Shown: positions 45,602 to 56,490, numbered from the stretch's first letter. The stretch: DNA of 64,000 nucleotides from Cordylochernes scorpioides (GCA_030710605.1 CP092874.1:73969044-74033043), one strand, 5' to 3'. Translations and numbers: made by a program. The notes: generated from the sequence alone by a model not told the origin.

Positions 45602-46038
45602 TAATGCATAAAATTTAAAGAGAGAATGAAGGCATGGCTCATCAACGGAGAACGAAGTAGCCCAGTGGTATTATTGAAAATAAGCAAATTCTGACCGCCA
45701 ACATTAGCATTTTGGATGGCAGAGCGCCATCTCTCTAGTAGAATACAAATCCAATTAGGTTATAATATACAATAATATACAATAGATTGAAATTTTGCCG
45801 GGAGGATAATGATCTAAAGAGACAAAGGTCGCCTCTCCCATCAAAAAAGACGTCAAATACTGACGCCATCTATTGATCGTCACCGCAAACTAGCGGCCTC
45901 GGGTCGGTGACAAAGCCAATAGATAGCGTCAGGTTTTGATGTTTATTTTGACGGGAGAAGCGCCCTATGCTTCTATGGATCAATTTCCTTCCGGCAAATT
46001 TTCCATCTATATTTTCCATCTATGCTTCTATATATATA
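45602..46038. mobile_element. Retrozyme/Penelope-end fragments left of the LTR element
   Basis: Positions 45,830-46,020 hold GACGCCATCTATTGATCGTC, GCGGCCTCGGGTCGGTGAC and GCGCCCTATGCTTCTATGG in both orientations, matching the ribozyme units at 48.8-49.5 kb. The ribozyme core itself is absent here. Confidence 0.6.
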
Positions 46039-46353
46039 TGTGACAATATAGTGGTAATAATGTGATGAGTGAGAAATAAGGAAACAACAAGTTTGGAAGA
46101 TGGAACCCAGCAAACCGAGGGAGAGAGGGAGCGCTAGCGGCTGCCACCGCCGGAAATGCACGTCTTGTGAGTCCACCACCCCCCCGACTGAGTAAACATA
46201 GAACTGAGGTTCCAAGAAAAGGCCCTGCGGTCGCCCCCTTGGAATGTGACTGCTATATCAAGTGACCGGCCTTAGCTGCGTTCTCTCTCTCTCTCTCTCT
46301 CTGGTCGACTGTAGATTTGTTTTATTAATCCTGGAAGAGCATATATTATGACA
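46039..46353 (-). repeat. LTR copy, left
   Basis: TGTGACAATATAGTGG ... ATATATTATGACA on the plus strand. It is longer than its partner by extra GAGA and CTCT repeats (46,118-46,131 and 46,285-46,303). Confidence 0.8.
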
Positions 46354-48483
46354 TATGGCCCCCGTTGAAGAAGGCTGAACATGATTTAAGTATATTTAAA
46401 GCTGGAGAAGCCAGGAATAGAGAAAATAATTTTACAGTTAAAATTAGTTAAGGTAATGGTGACATAGTTTTATGTAAATAAAATATTGTATAGTACACAA
46501 GTAAATATTATTTACAAGCAGTTTTACAACACCGGGGAGTTTGACATTTAAGGAAATCTTTGAAAATATCAAGGTTATAAAAGGCTATATACAACAAAAT
46601 CTAATGTACTATAAGGGAAATGTTATTGAGGAGTGTGAACAAGGGGAAGAAGAGTCACATACATATGATGGAATTCTGAAGATCATTAAGACTGGGGAAC
46701 TCTACACTTTAAGATATTTTTCAGGCGGACATGGCAAGGGGAAACTTGTCATGGGCTTTCTATTCTATAGGTGTAGAGTATGAGAAATAAGGTTGAGGCT
46801 GGAAATTGCGTGAGCTCAGGACTGAGGTAAATATAAAACTACATACAATGTTAGAACCTTGGCGAACAGGGCGAGGGGAAACTTGCCCTGGGCCAATCTA
46901 ACTTATCTATGCAGCTACTTGTGTAGCGAGTCCGAGGGGAAAAGTCCCGTGTGTAGGTGAGGAAGTCGGATGGACTTATATTTAATTTGCGGGGAGTATG
47001 CGCGCACAGTGCCGAAAATTGGGACGAGGACTGCGTTGTCCGTTACAAGTGACAAGCTGCTCGGACACGAGGTGTTTGAACCGTCGTGGGAGCTTGTGCA
47101 AGGCGATGATTTCGCGGTGGGTTGAAAGTAAGACCCATGTCTGCGCGAAATGATGACGGACCGGACAGAATCAGCGACGATGTTTAACGTACCTCCGTGG
47201 GAAATATCGGAGGTAGGCTATATCGTGCTGGTTTGGACAATGGACAAACATAGATTTGAAGACAGGGTCCGTGTGGCGAACGTGTGGCGCGAGGAGAAGA
47301 GGCGAACTGTGTCGCTCGATGCAGATTGTTCAAGTGCGAACAAAAAGGGATTGATAAATATCTAGCAGTTAGTCAATCTGCACCCTGTGACGAACACGCC
47401 ATTGGCTAGATGGTGTGGGTCGGTGGATAGGCTAGAGATGAACTACGAAATAAATTATCATAAATGAAGGGCGAAGGTTAGAATTTTGAAATGACAATAT
47501 AGAAGTTCGATAATTGATTAATCAATAATTCTCTATAAAGGTCCTGAGCTGGTATAAAGTTAACAAAGTTGTAAGAATGAGAGGGACATTAAGGGAAAGA
47601 TAGATAAGAGTCACCAAGGGTTGGTTGTAAGCAAGGCTCACGTGGTGGTTGGAATTCTTCGACGCCTGAATTACAGGGTGAATTTTGAATCGATTAGGGA
47701 AAGAAATTATTTTTCGTGAGCCGTGCTTACAAGTAGGAGAGGTCTATACAAAAGTTTAGGTGCTGGAGGCATATTTTTATAAATAAATTGATTATGAAAA
47801 ATCTATTGTTAATAGTAAAAATCGTAAAGCATTAATAGGTAGAATTCCAATTTTTTTTTAAGAGTTTTTTTTTTAAAGAGTTACGTTAAAAATGGAAATT
47901 ACTTAATTAAAATAACGATTGTTAAATTCTACTGGTAAGGTAACTAATTAAATGAGTTACAAATATCTAGATAAATAGTATGGAGCATAAAATCATTGTT
48001 AATAGGCATGGAGAGAATAAATGGAGCTAATTATGTAAATATTGGGACAATTTACAAGGAATGACTTATTTAAAGAATGAATGGAAGGGGTAAAACAATT
48101 TCACTTACAGGTTATGTTGGTTTAGAGAGCAGGCAAGTTCATTGAGATTCGGGAGAGTTCTGTCTGTGACACTGTGCGTACCAGTGTTGTACATCACAGT
48201 AGCGGTAGGGAGATGGCGGGAGGTGTCCTGCTCTGGCAAGGCGATCGTTCTTGAGTAGATCTAGTGCTGGAAGAAGTGCGTGGCAGCTCCATCTCCGTCG
48301 TAGGTGAATACTTCTTCGGGATCACGGTTCAAAGGTTGGCGAGGAAGGGGTTGAGGGCTCGAAAAGGAGTGGTTACAGTTGAGTTGGGTTTGGTCGATCA
48401 TCGTGGCTTGGCTTCTTGTTTCTTCATACTCCGGTATATGAGGGATTCGCTTCCCGGCCAGGTCTTATCCTGTCGACTTCCGA

Positions 48484-48784
48484 TGTGACAATATAGTGGT
48501 AATAATGTGATGAGTGAGAAATAAGGAAACAACAAGTTTGGAAGATGGAACCCAGCAAACCGAGGGAGCGCTAGCGGCTGCCACCGCCGGAAATGCACGT
48601 CTTGTGAGTCCACCACCCCCCCGACTGAGTAAACATAGAACTGAGGTTCCAAGAAAAGGCCCTGCGGTCGCCCCCTTGGAATGTGACTGCTATATCAAGT
48701 GACCGGCCTAAGCTGCGTTCTCTCTCTCTCTCTGGTCGACTGTAGATTTGTTTTATTAATCCTGGAAGAGCATATATTATGACA
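48484..48784 (-). repeat. LTR copy, right
   Basis: Matches 46,039-46,353 closely; differences are mainly repeat-length changes and a few substitutions (CCGGCCTAAGC against CCGGCCTTAGC). Confidence 0.8.
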
Positions 48785-48923
48785 TATATATATATAGAAG
48801 CATAGGGCGCCTTTCGCGTCAAAATAAACGTCAAAACCTGACGGCATCTATTGACCGTCGCCGCAACTAGCGGCCTCGGGTCGGTGACAAAGCCACAACA
48901 CCAGCTTTGGCAAATTGAGAAGC

Positions 48924-48978
48924 GTCCACCTAGAGACCATGGTTTCGGGCTAATGACCCTCGTCAGTCGAGGGCGGAC
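48924..48978 (-). ncRNA. Hammerhead ribozyme 1 of the tandem units
   Basis: Core CTGACGA, stem II GGG-TCATTAG-CCC, GAAA, C-CATG-G, triplet GTC. Stem I pairs GTCC/GGAC plus an inner CTC-A/T-AGG segment with one mismatch. ACCATGGT at stem III is a perfect palindrome. Confidence 0.82.
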
Positions 48979-49232
48979 TTTATTCCATGAGATCCACATG
49001 GAATCTTCACAATTTACCAAAGAGGTGTTTTGCTGGCAAGGTGGCGGGGCCAAATCTATGGCTAGAATATAGATGGAAAATTTGCCGGAAGGAAATTGAT
49101 CCATAGAAGCATAGGGCGCCTCTCCCGTCAAAATAAACGTCAAAACCTGACGCCATCTATTGACCGTCGCTGCAACTAGCGGCCTCGGGTCGGTGACAAA
49201 GCCACAACACCAGCTTTGGAAAACTGAGAAGC

Positions 49233-49287
49233 GTCCACCTAGAGACCATGGTTTCGGGCTAATGGCCCTCGTCAGTCTAGGGCGGAC
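49233..49287 (-). ncRNA. Hammerhead ribozyme 2 of the tandem units (best preserved)
   Basis: Stem I has 6 perfect pairs next to the core (CCTAGA/TCTAGG), a small internal loop, then GTCC/GGAC. Stem II GGGC-CATTA-GCCC has 4 pairs. CTGACGA, GAAA and GTC are all intact, with palindromic ACCATGGT as in copy 1. Confidence 0.85.
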
Positions 49288-49381
49288 TTTAGACTTTAGG
49301 GCAATTAGTCCGAAACCATATTCTCTAGCAGACTCGGGTCGGTGACAAAGCCACAACACCAGCTTTGGAAAACTGAGAAGC

Positions 49382-49436
49382 GCCCACCTAGAGACCATGG
49401 TTTTGGGCTAATGGTTCTCGTCAGTCTAGGACGGAC
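49382..49436 (-). ncRNA. Hammerhead ribozyme 3 of the tandem units, mutated
   Basis: GAAA reads AAAA and stem II is disrupted (GAACC against GCCC), so it is predicted inactive. Confidence 0.7.
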
Positions 49437-49638
49437 TTTAGGCTGGCTTTGTCACCGACCCGAGGCCGCTAGTTGCGGCGACGGTCAATAGATGGCGTCA
49501 GGTTTTTACGTTTATTTTGACGGGAGAGGTGCCCTATGCTTTTATTGGTCAATTTCCTCCCGGTAAAATTTTCCATCTATATATTTATATATATAAATAT
49601 TTTTAAAATTTGAATTTTCGTAGGCAAAAAAAAAAAAG

Positions 49639-49710
49639 TGCCGTGACCAGGATTCGAACCTGGGTTATTGCGGCCACAACGCAATGTCCTAACCACTAGA
49701 CGATCACGGC
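49639..49710 (-). tRNA. tRNA-His (GTG), copy 9
   Basis: Same 72-nt sequence with a long T run downstream. Outside the array, in a divergent flank (GTAGTCACGTGGGACC) that still shares CAGTGACACTCTAAAGAG and TATTGGATGAAATATTC with copy 10. Confidence 0.93.
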
Positions 49711-50816
49711 AGGTGACACAGGTTACTTATAGGACAACTTAAGGAGAGCGTGGCGTAGTCACGTGGGACCTAAAGGCGTGGCCATAGACACGTCGTCTAA
49801 CAGGCCAGCCAACTATCTTATCCAGAGATATAGATCCTACCATACAGTGACACTCTAAAGAGTTGAATATATATTGGATGAAATATTCTAGAGCTTTCTG
49901 GAACACACTAACAAAATCTAACTTTGTTATCAATCGGGTGAGTCAGTCTTCGCGCATATACTTAACTTAAATCTTATAAATGTTTCGCTGAGTTTGAGTT
50001 CTTCTTCTCCAGGTGACGTTTTAGAATAAAACAAAGACTTAAATTAGAGTATAGAATTTACTACAAACAACAAAACAAAAGAGTTTTACAATACACACCA
50101 CTGAAAACGATTTTTAATTTACATCACAAAACAAAATTATTAACAACACACTGTTGCCGAATTAAGAAAAAATAAAAAAAAAAACATAAAAACTAATCAA
50201 TGAATAGATCTACAAATTAATAAAGCACAATAACAATAAAGGATAAGAATAAAATAAAAATTATAATAATGATTTTAACCAAACACAGTCCTAAGACTGT
50301 TTTGTTCCTTTCATTCAAGCTATGGCTATAGTGTATAGTATTAAATCATTACTCTTTAGTTTATCTTTTCAGTTGATATACAAATGTGAACGAGATATTC
50401 AAATTCGGGGGTTATCGGAGGCTCTCTCTGGTGAATTTTTTTTTCAGTCATAGCTCTGTTTTCAGTTGAATTTTCATTCAGATTTTTACCATAATTGTGA
50501 AAAGTTAAGTAGGAATAAACAAACACACCTCATTCCATTTTCAGAAACTTTTTAAAAAGATTTCATGTCTGTTTCAAATCTTGTTATTATTTTAAAACAT
50601 AATTCAAGATAACATATAAACACCAAAAGATTCCAAAACATGGTCAATGCCAAATGACAAGATAATAATTCAAAATGTCATACATATTAGGAAGTATGAT
50701 AAGTTAATTATAAGGCAATAACGCCGTTTTTTTAATATAAGAAATACCACAATTAAGCACAAATGTTTCTTTTATAAATAAACTAATTTTCTTCCGTCAT
50801 TACTGAGATGAAAAAT
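49711..50816. other. tRNA flank then gene-free AT-rich stretch
   Basis: The conserved tRNA-His flank extends to about 49,945. The remainder has no supported gene. Confidence 0.45.
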
Positions 50817-51335
50817 AGTTGAAGGGCTTGGCTCATCAGTGTTGAACCCTCCCAGTGGTTTCGCTAATTTAATCTACCAGACCGCTTTTAGGAGCTCTAA
50901 TACTGTATTGAACGATTCTGCTTATATGTGCAACAATGAAGGATGGAATCTTAATTATGGTATTTGGGAAAAATATTGACAAAAGCTTTCAAAACAGTAG
51001 AATTACATATAAATATTTGCATTGAGCAATGCTCTTCTGCAAACAATAAAATCAAGGCCAGTTAGGCGTAAATATTTATGCTTTGTCTTTATTGTTTGAG
51101 GAATAACATTGCTCGATGCAAATATTTATATGTAATTCTACTGTTCTGAAAGCCTATGTCAATATTTTGCTTTAATTCCATAAAAATAAGATTCCATCCT
51201 TCATTGTCGCACATATAGGCCGTCCAATACAGTATTAGAACTCTAAAAAGCGATCTGGTGGATTAAATTTGTGAATCTACTGGAAGTGTTTAATACAGAT
51301 GAGACAAGCCCTCCCACTATTTTTCATTGCAGTGA
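50817..51335. repeat. Head-to-head inverted pair of E repeats (old)
   Basis: The left copy (50,817-51,060) and right copy (about 51,075-51,335) are inverted: GGATGGAATCTTAATTATGG against its diverged complement, and GTAGAATTACATATAAATAT against ATATTTATATGTAATTCTAC. The arms have diverged more than the pair at 56.5-57.3 kb. Confidence 0.75.
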
Positions 51336-51375
51336 TGACGGCAGAAAATTTGTTCTATTTATTATTATTATTATT

Positions 51376-51678
51376 TTTTTGCTTATCCCTAGTACACGTG
51401 GTACAGGCTATGATAATCATGGTGGGTAGTTAGCGACTGCTTTTACTGTAAGTGCACCACATGTCTACACATGTGAAAAGCAGTTCGACTTTGCACTTAC
51501 TAATGCCAGAGCTCCGTTTGGTTACTTGCACTCGCTGGTGGGGTTGGACTTTTGCAAGTATCGGGGGCCATTGGAGCATTTTTTTTTCTTTAAACAGAAA
51601 AAAGTGTCCAATGCGGGAATCGAACCCGGGTCCTAGTGGTCGAAAACCAAACGGTTTAACCAGCCTTCCACCGACCCC
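51376..51678 (-). mobile_element. tRNA-derived SINE, family 1, copy 2
   Basis: Best-preserved copy. The tRNA-like head at 51,604-51,678 has the B box GGTTCGATTCCCGC. An (ATT)n tract at 51,360-51,374 precedes it. Confidence 0.72.
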
Positions 51679-52012
51679 CAGTAAATATAAAAGAAATAGT
51701 TATAAAAGAAACATCCGTGCTTAATTGTAGTATTTCTTATATGGTAAGTAGTAAGAAAAATGCAGAAATATACTCTTAAATCTAGAGATAACACAATAGA
51801 ATTGTGTGCATTAAATAATATTGTCACTGTATAATACCCTGCATCTTTATATTTTTTTATATCTAATACACTCCAGGAATCCGGGTTACCTCAAGAGAGG
51901 GACTATATAATATTTGCATAGTTTTAAAATCTCTATTTTTCAAATTTGTTATGTAAATTTTCTTATGATAATTTTTATATTTTTGAAAATAGAGCAATCC
52001 ATAAATACATCT
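51679..52012. other. Gene-free stretch
   Basis: ATCCGGGTTACCTCAAGAGAGG (51,880-51,901) resembles the SINE-like sequence at 63.7 kb. Otherwise featureless. Confidence 0.4.
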
Positions 52013-52206
52013 TTAATTAAAAAGGCATATATTGGATCAAAATATCATTTATTTTACCAATATTTCATTTGGCTGAACGCCAACCTTTTTCAAGGTATTA
52101 TAACATATTAATATGTTATAATACCTTGAAAAAGGTTGGCGTTCAGCCAACAGAAATATTGGTAAAATAAATTATATTTTGGTCCTATATATGCCTTTTT
52201 AATTAA
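52013..52206. mobile_element. Spacerless palindrome (foldback element)
   Basis: Arms of about 97 bp meet without a loop at 52,109/52,110. The central 24 bp are perfectly self-complementary. The arms carry AAAGGCATATATTGG, TTTTACCAATATTTC and GGCTGAACGCCAACC. One arm is shared with 36,345-36,415. Confidence 0.85.
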
Positions 52207-52444
52207 ATATTTTTGCATAAATAGATAGCCAAAATTGACTTTATAAAAGAAGCTTGTTTTGGCATGCATAATGAATAAAGCTTAGATAGAGAACTTCACT
52301 TCCCGTGATTGTTATTGGTAGCGCTAACCCCCCCCCTAGTACCCATTTGACAAGGGAAATCCGTGACAATATAAATTATGAAAAATAAATGTTTTATATT
52401 AAATACACTAAGAAGGAAATGGGTTTCAAGGCTTATAGCGTAGT

Positions 52445-52620
52445 TCTGTTCCAAAATCACTTTGTTAGGTACCGCTCAAAAAGAGCAACCTAGTTTATGA
52501 TGATTGCAACAATGAATAATATGTGAAGGTTATTCACATATTAAACAAAATGTTAAAGCGGGATTCAATCCCGGTTTATGACTGTCGGGAATCAAGGGTG
52601 TTGCCTACTCGTCCACCAAT
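52445..52620 (-). mobile_element. tRNA-derived SINE, family 2, copy 2
   Basis: The head GGTGGACGAGTAGGCAACAC and B box GGGATTGAATCCCGC on the minus strand are better preserved than in the copy at 35,440. Confidence 0.6.
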
Positions 52621-52906
52621 GTAGCGTAGTTAAGCAAGTAAATGTACAGAGTCAAAAATACACAATCGTTGGGGTGTATTTAGTGAGTAGGTAAAAAATA
52701 GCTAACCTTTTTTTATTTCACTCTCACGTAAATTCACATTAAAGTTTTAAATTCTTCATTCATTTGAGTTATAAAAATATACCAAAGTAGCACTACCTTG
52801 TTTAGATATACTTATCCTTAGAACCAAGCAAAAATTTCATTCGACAGTTCATTACAAAAAAAATAATTTATTTATAAATATCAATATTTCATGGACAAAA
52901 AAAAAG

Positions 52907-52978
52907 TGCCGTGACCAGGATTCGAACCTGGGTTATTGCGGCCACAACGCAATGTCCTAACCACTAGACGATCACGGC
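52907..52978 (-). tRNA. tRNA-His (GTG), copy 10
   Basis: Same 72-nt sequence, T run downstream. Its upstream flank is present twice, at 52,979-53,080 and, without a tRNA, at 53,220-53,310. Confidence 0.93.
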
Positions 52979-53219
52979 AGGTGACATAGGGTACTTATAG
53001 GGCAACTTAAGGAGAGCGTAGCGTGGTCACGTGGGGTTTAAAGGCGTGGCCATAGACACGGCGTCTATCATTTCCCCAACTGTCTAAACCAGAGATGTAG
53101 ATCTTACCATACAGTGACACTCTAAAGAGTTAAATATTTATTGGATGAAATATTCAAGAGCTTTCTGGACCAAACTAACACAACCGAACTTTGTTATTGA
53201 TCGGGTGAGCTTTACTTTC

Positions 53220-53310
53220 GGATACTTTTAGGGCAACTTGAAGAGAGCGTAGCGTGGTCACGTGGTGTTTAAAGGCGTGGCCATAGACACAGCGTCTAAC
53301 AGGTCTACTA
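53220..53310 (-). repeat. Orphan tRNA-His upstream flank
   Basis: TTTTAGGGCAACTTGAAGAG, GCGTAGCGTGGTCACGTGG and GGCCATAGACACAGCGTC repeat the flank next to copy 10, but the tRNA is absent. Confidence 0.75.
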
Positions 53311-53769
53311 ATTAGAACATCGGCATAGACCTGTATACCTAAGCATTATATAAAGATTGGCGAAACAAGAAATTTCAGGACAAATCTAACAGACATCAAG
53401 TTCTATTTACATATCAGGTAAATCAGTACTAAGACTTGTATACCTCCTCATTCGAACTCTTCCATGACATTCGATCCATAGAATGGTATCAAAACGTTAC
53501 TCTTTGGCGCTTCTTTCTTTAGTTGATCTACAAATGTAGTACGAAGTCTCGTCTTTTTTTTTATCAATCACCATTACTTCGATGTAGACTGTATCTTTAT
53601 TAAACTTCAAGGTAGTCAATTTTATTAAATACATGAAAATATATTTTCAGTTCTTGTCAGTTAAAATGTGCAAATAAAGTATAGGGAAAAAGAACAGGGG
53701 GTAAATCTAACAAAATATAAGTGACGTAACATAACTTTAAGGAATTTAGGAAACAATTTCTCTTTATCT

Positions 53770-54125
53770 TCTAAAATATAATTGCTTCTGCGGAGGAGAA
53801 ATTCAAGACTCGAAACATCTACTTCTGAAATGCCCGATTTTTCGGGATTAAAGGGAAAGAAAATTTCTTGGCATCGGACAGCTACATGAATTCGTAGATG
53901 GGAAAAGAACATATAAAAATTTTAATCAATTTTGAAGATATATATAACTATCTTTTGAACTGGGAAATAAAAGGAAGGATTTTTTTAGGGAATTGCTTTT
54001 GTATGTTTGTCTTTTTTTCTCCTTGTATATAGCCAATTTGTTACGATGTTAGAAATGTATTGACGCAAATATCCCTGAGTTTGGGATATCGCGTTATGAG
54101 ATGTTAATAAAGTTAAGTTAATTAC
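53770..54125 (+). pseudogene. LINE 3' end (fourth family)
   Basis: The plus strand reads NCFCGGEIQDSKHLLLKCP (53,778-53,834), then a stop: a LINE ORF2 tail. The 3' UTR ends at TTAATAAAGTTAAGTTAATT near 54,120, a typical LINE terminus. Confidence 0.65.
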
Positions 54126-54487
54126 TCATAAAAAAAGAGAGAGTACAATTATGAAAGATTTTCTTTAACAATGAAGGCTTCAAAATTAACAACAAAAAAT
54201 GTTTAGGTGAATTTATTTGCCATATCAGAATACTGAAATTTTATCTCTTATCTATTATTCGAAAAACATTATCTGATAAGGGATGATCAAAATCTAAAAT
54301 ATCTCAAATGCAAATCTTTAAACTCAAATCAGAGATATTGATCAGCTCATTTCAAATTTCAAAAAGGATATTTTTTCTCAGTTTGATGAATGCACATGAC
54401 AAGTTTTAAAGGTAATTTAGGTAACCTTCATTTATTTCTGAAATATTTTTGTGAGGAAACATATAAAAACCATCACTAATTTTTATT

Positions 54488-55321
54488 ATTATTATCCCTA
54501 GTACACGTGGTACAGGCCATGATGTTCATGGTGGGTAGAATTTGGCGACTGCTTTTACTGTAAGTTCACCATATGAAAACATGTGAAAAGCAGTTCGACT
54601 TTTGCACTTACAAATGTGCCAGAGCCCCGTTTAGTAACTTGCACTCGCTGGTGGGGTTGTAATTTTGCAAGAATCGGGGGCCATTGGAGCTTTTTTTATT
54701 ATTATTATTATATAGACATATAAACGTAACATAGACTAAAATCAAGGAATCCGATATGGTCCAGAGGAAACCAACTTCTCTCCCAAAATTTTAATATCTC
54801 AGAAGCATGGACAAATTCCTGGATCAGCTCCGATATCCCAAACAAGAACCTCATCACAAGCCCAAGTGTCAAGATCCCAGGTTTTTCCCTCCCTCGACGA
54901 GAATGGGTGCTTCTAAACCGCTTTAGGACAGGACAGGGAAGGTGTGCAGAGCTGATGAAGTTATGGGGCTACACCAAAGATCCAAATTGTGCCTGCAACG
55001 TCCCACAATCAATGTCCCATATACTAGATGACTGCCCGCTGTACAAATTCAATGGAGGAATCTCCAATCTCCACTCTGTCACCCCGGAAGCCCTGAACTG
55101 GCTGAAGGCCTTGCCTCTCAGACTTTAATGACCGAGAAGTCCTCACTTCTTTTTTCTAGATTTGATTCATTTTGTCTCCTCTCTTATTGTAAAGACGTTG
55201 CTGTATCACCTCATAAGCATAAATAAATTATTATATAAAAAAAAAGTGTCCAATGCAGGATTCGATCCCGGGTCGTAGCGGTCGAAAACCAATGGTTTAG
55301 ACCAACCTTCCACCGATCCCC
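54488..55321 (-). mobile_element. tRNA-derived SINE, family 1, copy 3, split by a LINE
   Basis: The body is at 54,488-54,693 and the tRNA-like head at 55,240-55,321 (B box GGATCGAATCC type). The two halves are separated at the internal T run by a LINE fragment. Confidence 0.72.
54697..55238 (+). pseudogene. LINE 3' end (fifth family) inserted in a SINE
   Basis: A frame open from about 54,795 to 55,128 reads FSLPRREWVLLNRFRTGQGRC, then CACNVPQSMSHILDDCPLY, the ORF2 tail of a Jockey/RTE-like LINE. The 3' UTR ends in AAATAAATTATTATAT-A9 at 55,238, joined to the SINE head. Confidence 0.8.
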
Positions 55322-55370
55322 TTCACTAAGATTAAACCTTCTATTGCCAGAGATATGAAGACAGAACAAT

Positions 55371-55835
55371 TCAATAGTTTAATAGACAGGTAGATTAAAA
55401 TGACAAAAACTGCTGTTCACCACTAAGGAGCCAGATTCCTTCTAAAAAAACAAGACTACACTGAAAACTTCCTCCCATAGAAATCCACCTTAGAAACATG
55501 GATAGCTAAGATACCTCCTGGTTGTGGACACTCTTTAGAAATTAGGTTATGACAGGTCAAGTCATTTTTATTTTGAATAATTTGTTAGTTTTATTTTGAA
55601 TAATTGTTAGTTGATAGTTTAATAGACAGGTAGATTAAAATGACAAAAACTGCTGTTCACCACTAAGGAGCCAGATTCCTTCTAATGTTTTTTTCCTTAG
55701 AGCAAGACTACACTGAAAACTTCCTCCCATAGAAATCCACCTTAGAAACATGGATAGCTAAGATACCTCCTGGTTGTGGACACTCTTTAGAAATTAGGTT
55801 ATGACAGGTCAAGTCATTTTTATTTTGAATAAGGG
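55371..55835 (+). repeat. Direct duplication, about 240 bp
   Basis: ATAGTTTAATAGACAGGTAG through AGGTCAAGTCATTTTTATTT occurs at 55,371-55,585 and again at 55,613-55,833 with a 10-bp difference. Function unknown. Confidence 0.85.
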
Positions 55836-55846
55836 CGTCGCTCATG

Positions 55847-56010
55847 GAGGATCTTGTTCATCAGATTGGCCGCTCATGGAGGATCTTGTTCATCCGATTG
55901 GCCGCTCATGGAGGATCTTGTTCATCAGATTGGCCGCTCATGGAGGATCTTGTTCATCAGATTGGCCGCACGTGAAGGATCTTGTTCATCAGATTGGCCG
56001 CTCATGAAAG
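55847..56010 (+). repeat. 32-bp tandem repeat, five copies
   Basis: GCTCATGGAGGATCTTGTTC, ATCAGATTGGCC repeated five times with three substitutions. The short frames across it are artefacts. Confidence 0.9.
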
Positions 56011-56280
56011 ATTTACAAAACTCTTGTTTAAACATAGAGCATCATGGTTTATTTTTCACATTAGCAACATATCAATATCTTATTGTTCCTGCGGAGAAAC
56101 TGAACAAACTTCTCTTCACCTTATCTACGATTGTCCGAACTTTACAGAAGTGAGACATCGATTGTTTTCGGATCTAAATGATTTAACTCTCTTACATCAA
56201 CCACTTTGTCCACTATAAACTTTATGACCTCCGTCGATTAATACATGTAAATTTGTAAATATTTGATTCTAAGTTTTTTT
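56011..56280 (+). pseudogene. LINE 3' fragment (first family)
   Basis: SYCSCGETEQTSLHLIYDCP and FTEVRHRLFSDLNDL match the tail at 6,360-6,520, with a frameshift. Confidence 0.72.
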
Positions 56281-56490
56281 AAGTTGATTCTATCTAATGC
56301 TACAAAATATATGGCTACTTCGTTAACTAATAGGCAAGAATAATCTTTTGATGTATTTTAAAAAATTCTAATATCTATTACTTGTATATATAAGACCTTT
56401 TTACCTTCAAAATGAACCTACATTTAAAAATATATATAAATCCATAAAATATATTTTTTTTAAATGACATATACGTAATATATTTTTCAA

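Larger units (their letters stand above)
46039..48784 (-). mobile_element. Non-autonomous LTR element (LARD/TRIM-like)
   Basis: Two direct repeats of about 300-315 bp with TG...CA ends enclose 2.13 kb without any recognisable gag, RT or integrase. A G-rich tract (ACGGGGGCCATA on the minus strand) next to the left LTR fits a polypurine tract. AATAAAA on the minus strand in the LTR supports that orientation. Flanks are (TA)n, so the duplication, possibly TATA, is ambiguous. Small internal frames (46,541-46,783 and 47,150-47,365) match no family I know. Confidence 0.7.
48785..49590 (-). mobile_element. Tandem hammerhead-ribozyme units (retrozyme-like) with an inverted end
   Basis: A unit of about 309 bp starting ATAGAAGCATAGGGCGCC repeats from 48,794 and 49,103. 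A partial third unit starts near 49,322, and an inverted end piece runs 49,441-49,580. Each unit has one minus-strand hammerhead. Small tandem ribozyme-bearing units are the hallmark of animal retrozymes, circular-RNA retroelements thought to use Penelope RT. The 275-codon minus-strand frame crossing it is a repeat artefact. Confidence 0.7.

Noticed and set aside
47150..47365. 71-codon frame inside the LTR element as a captured gene
   Set aside because: No motif and no longer open context; insufficient support.
45973..48652. Paired minus-strand frames (MEPQFYVYSVGGVVDS...)
   Set aside because: Both lie in the LTR copies of the non-autonomous element and reflect DNA identity, not a protein.
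48571..49398. 275-codon minus-strand open frame
   Set aside because: It reads straight through tandem ribozyme units and an LTR; repeated peptide blocks mirror the DNA repeat and no family motif is present.
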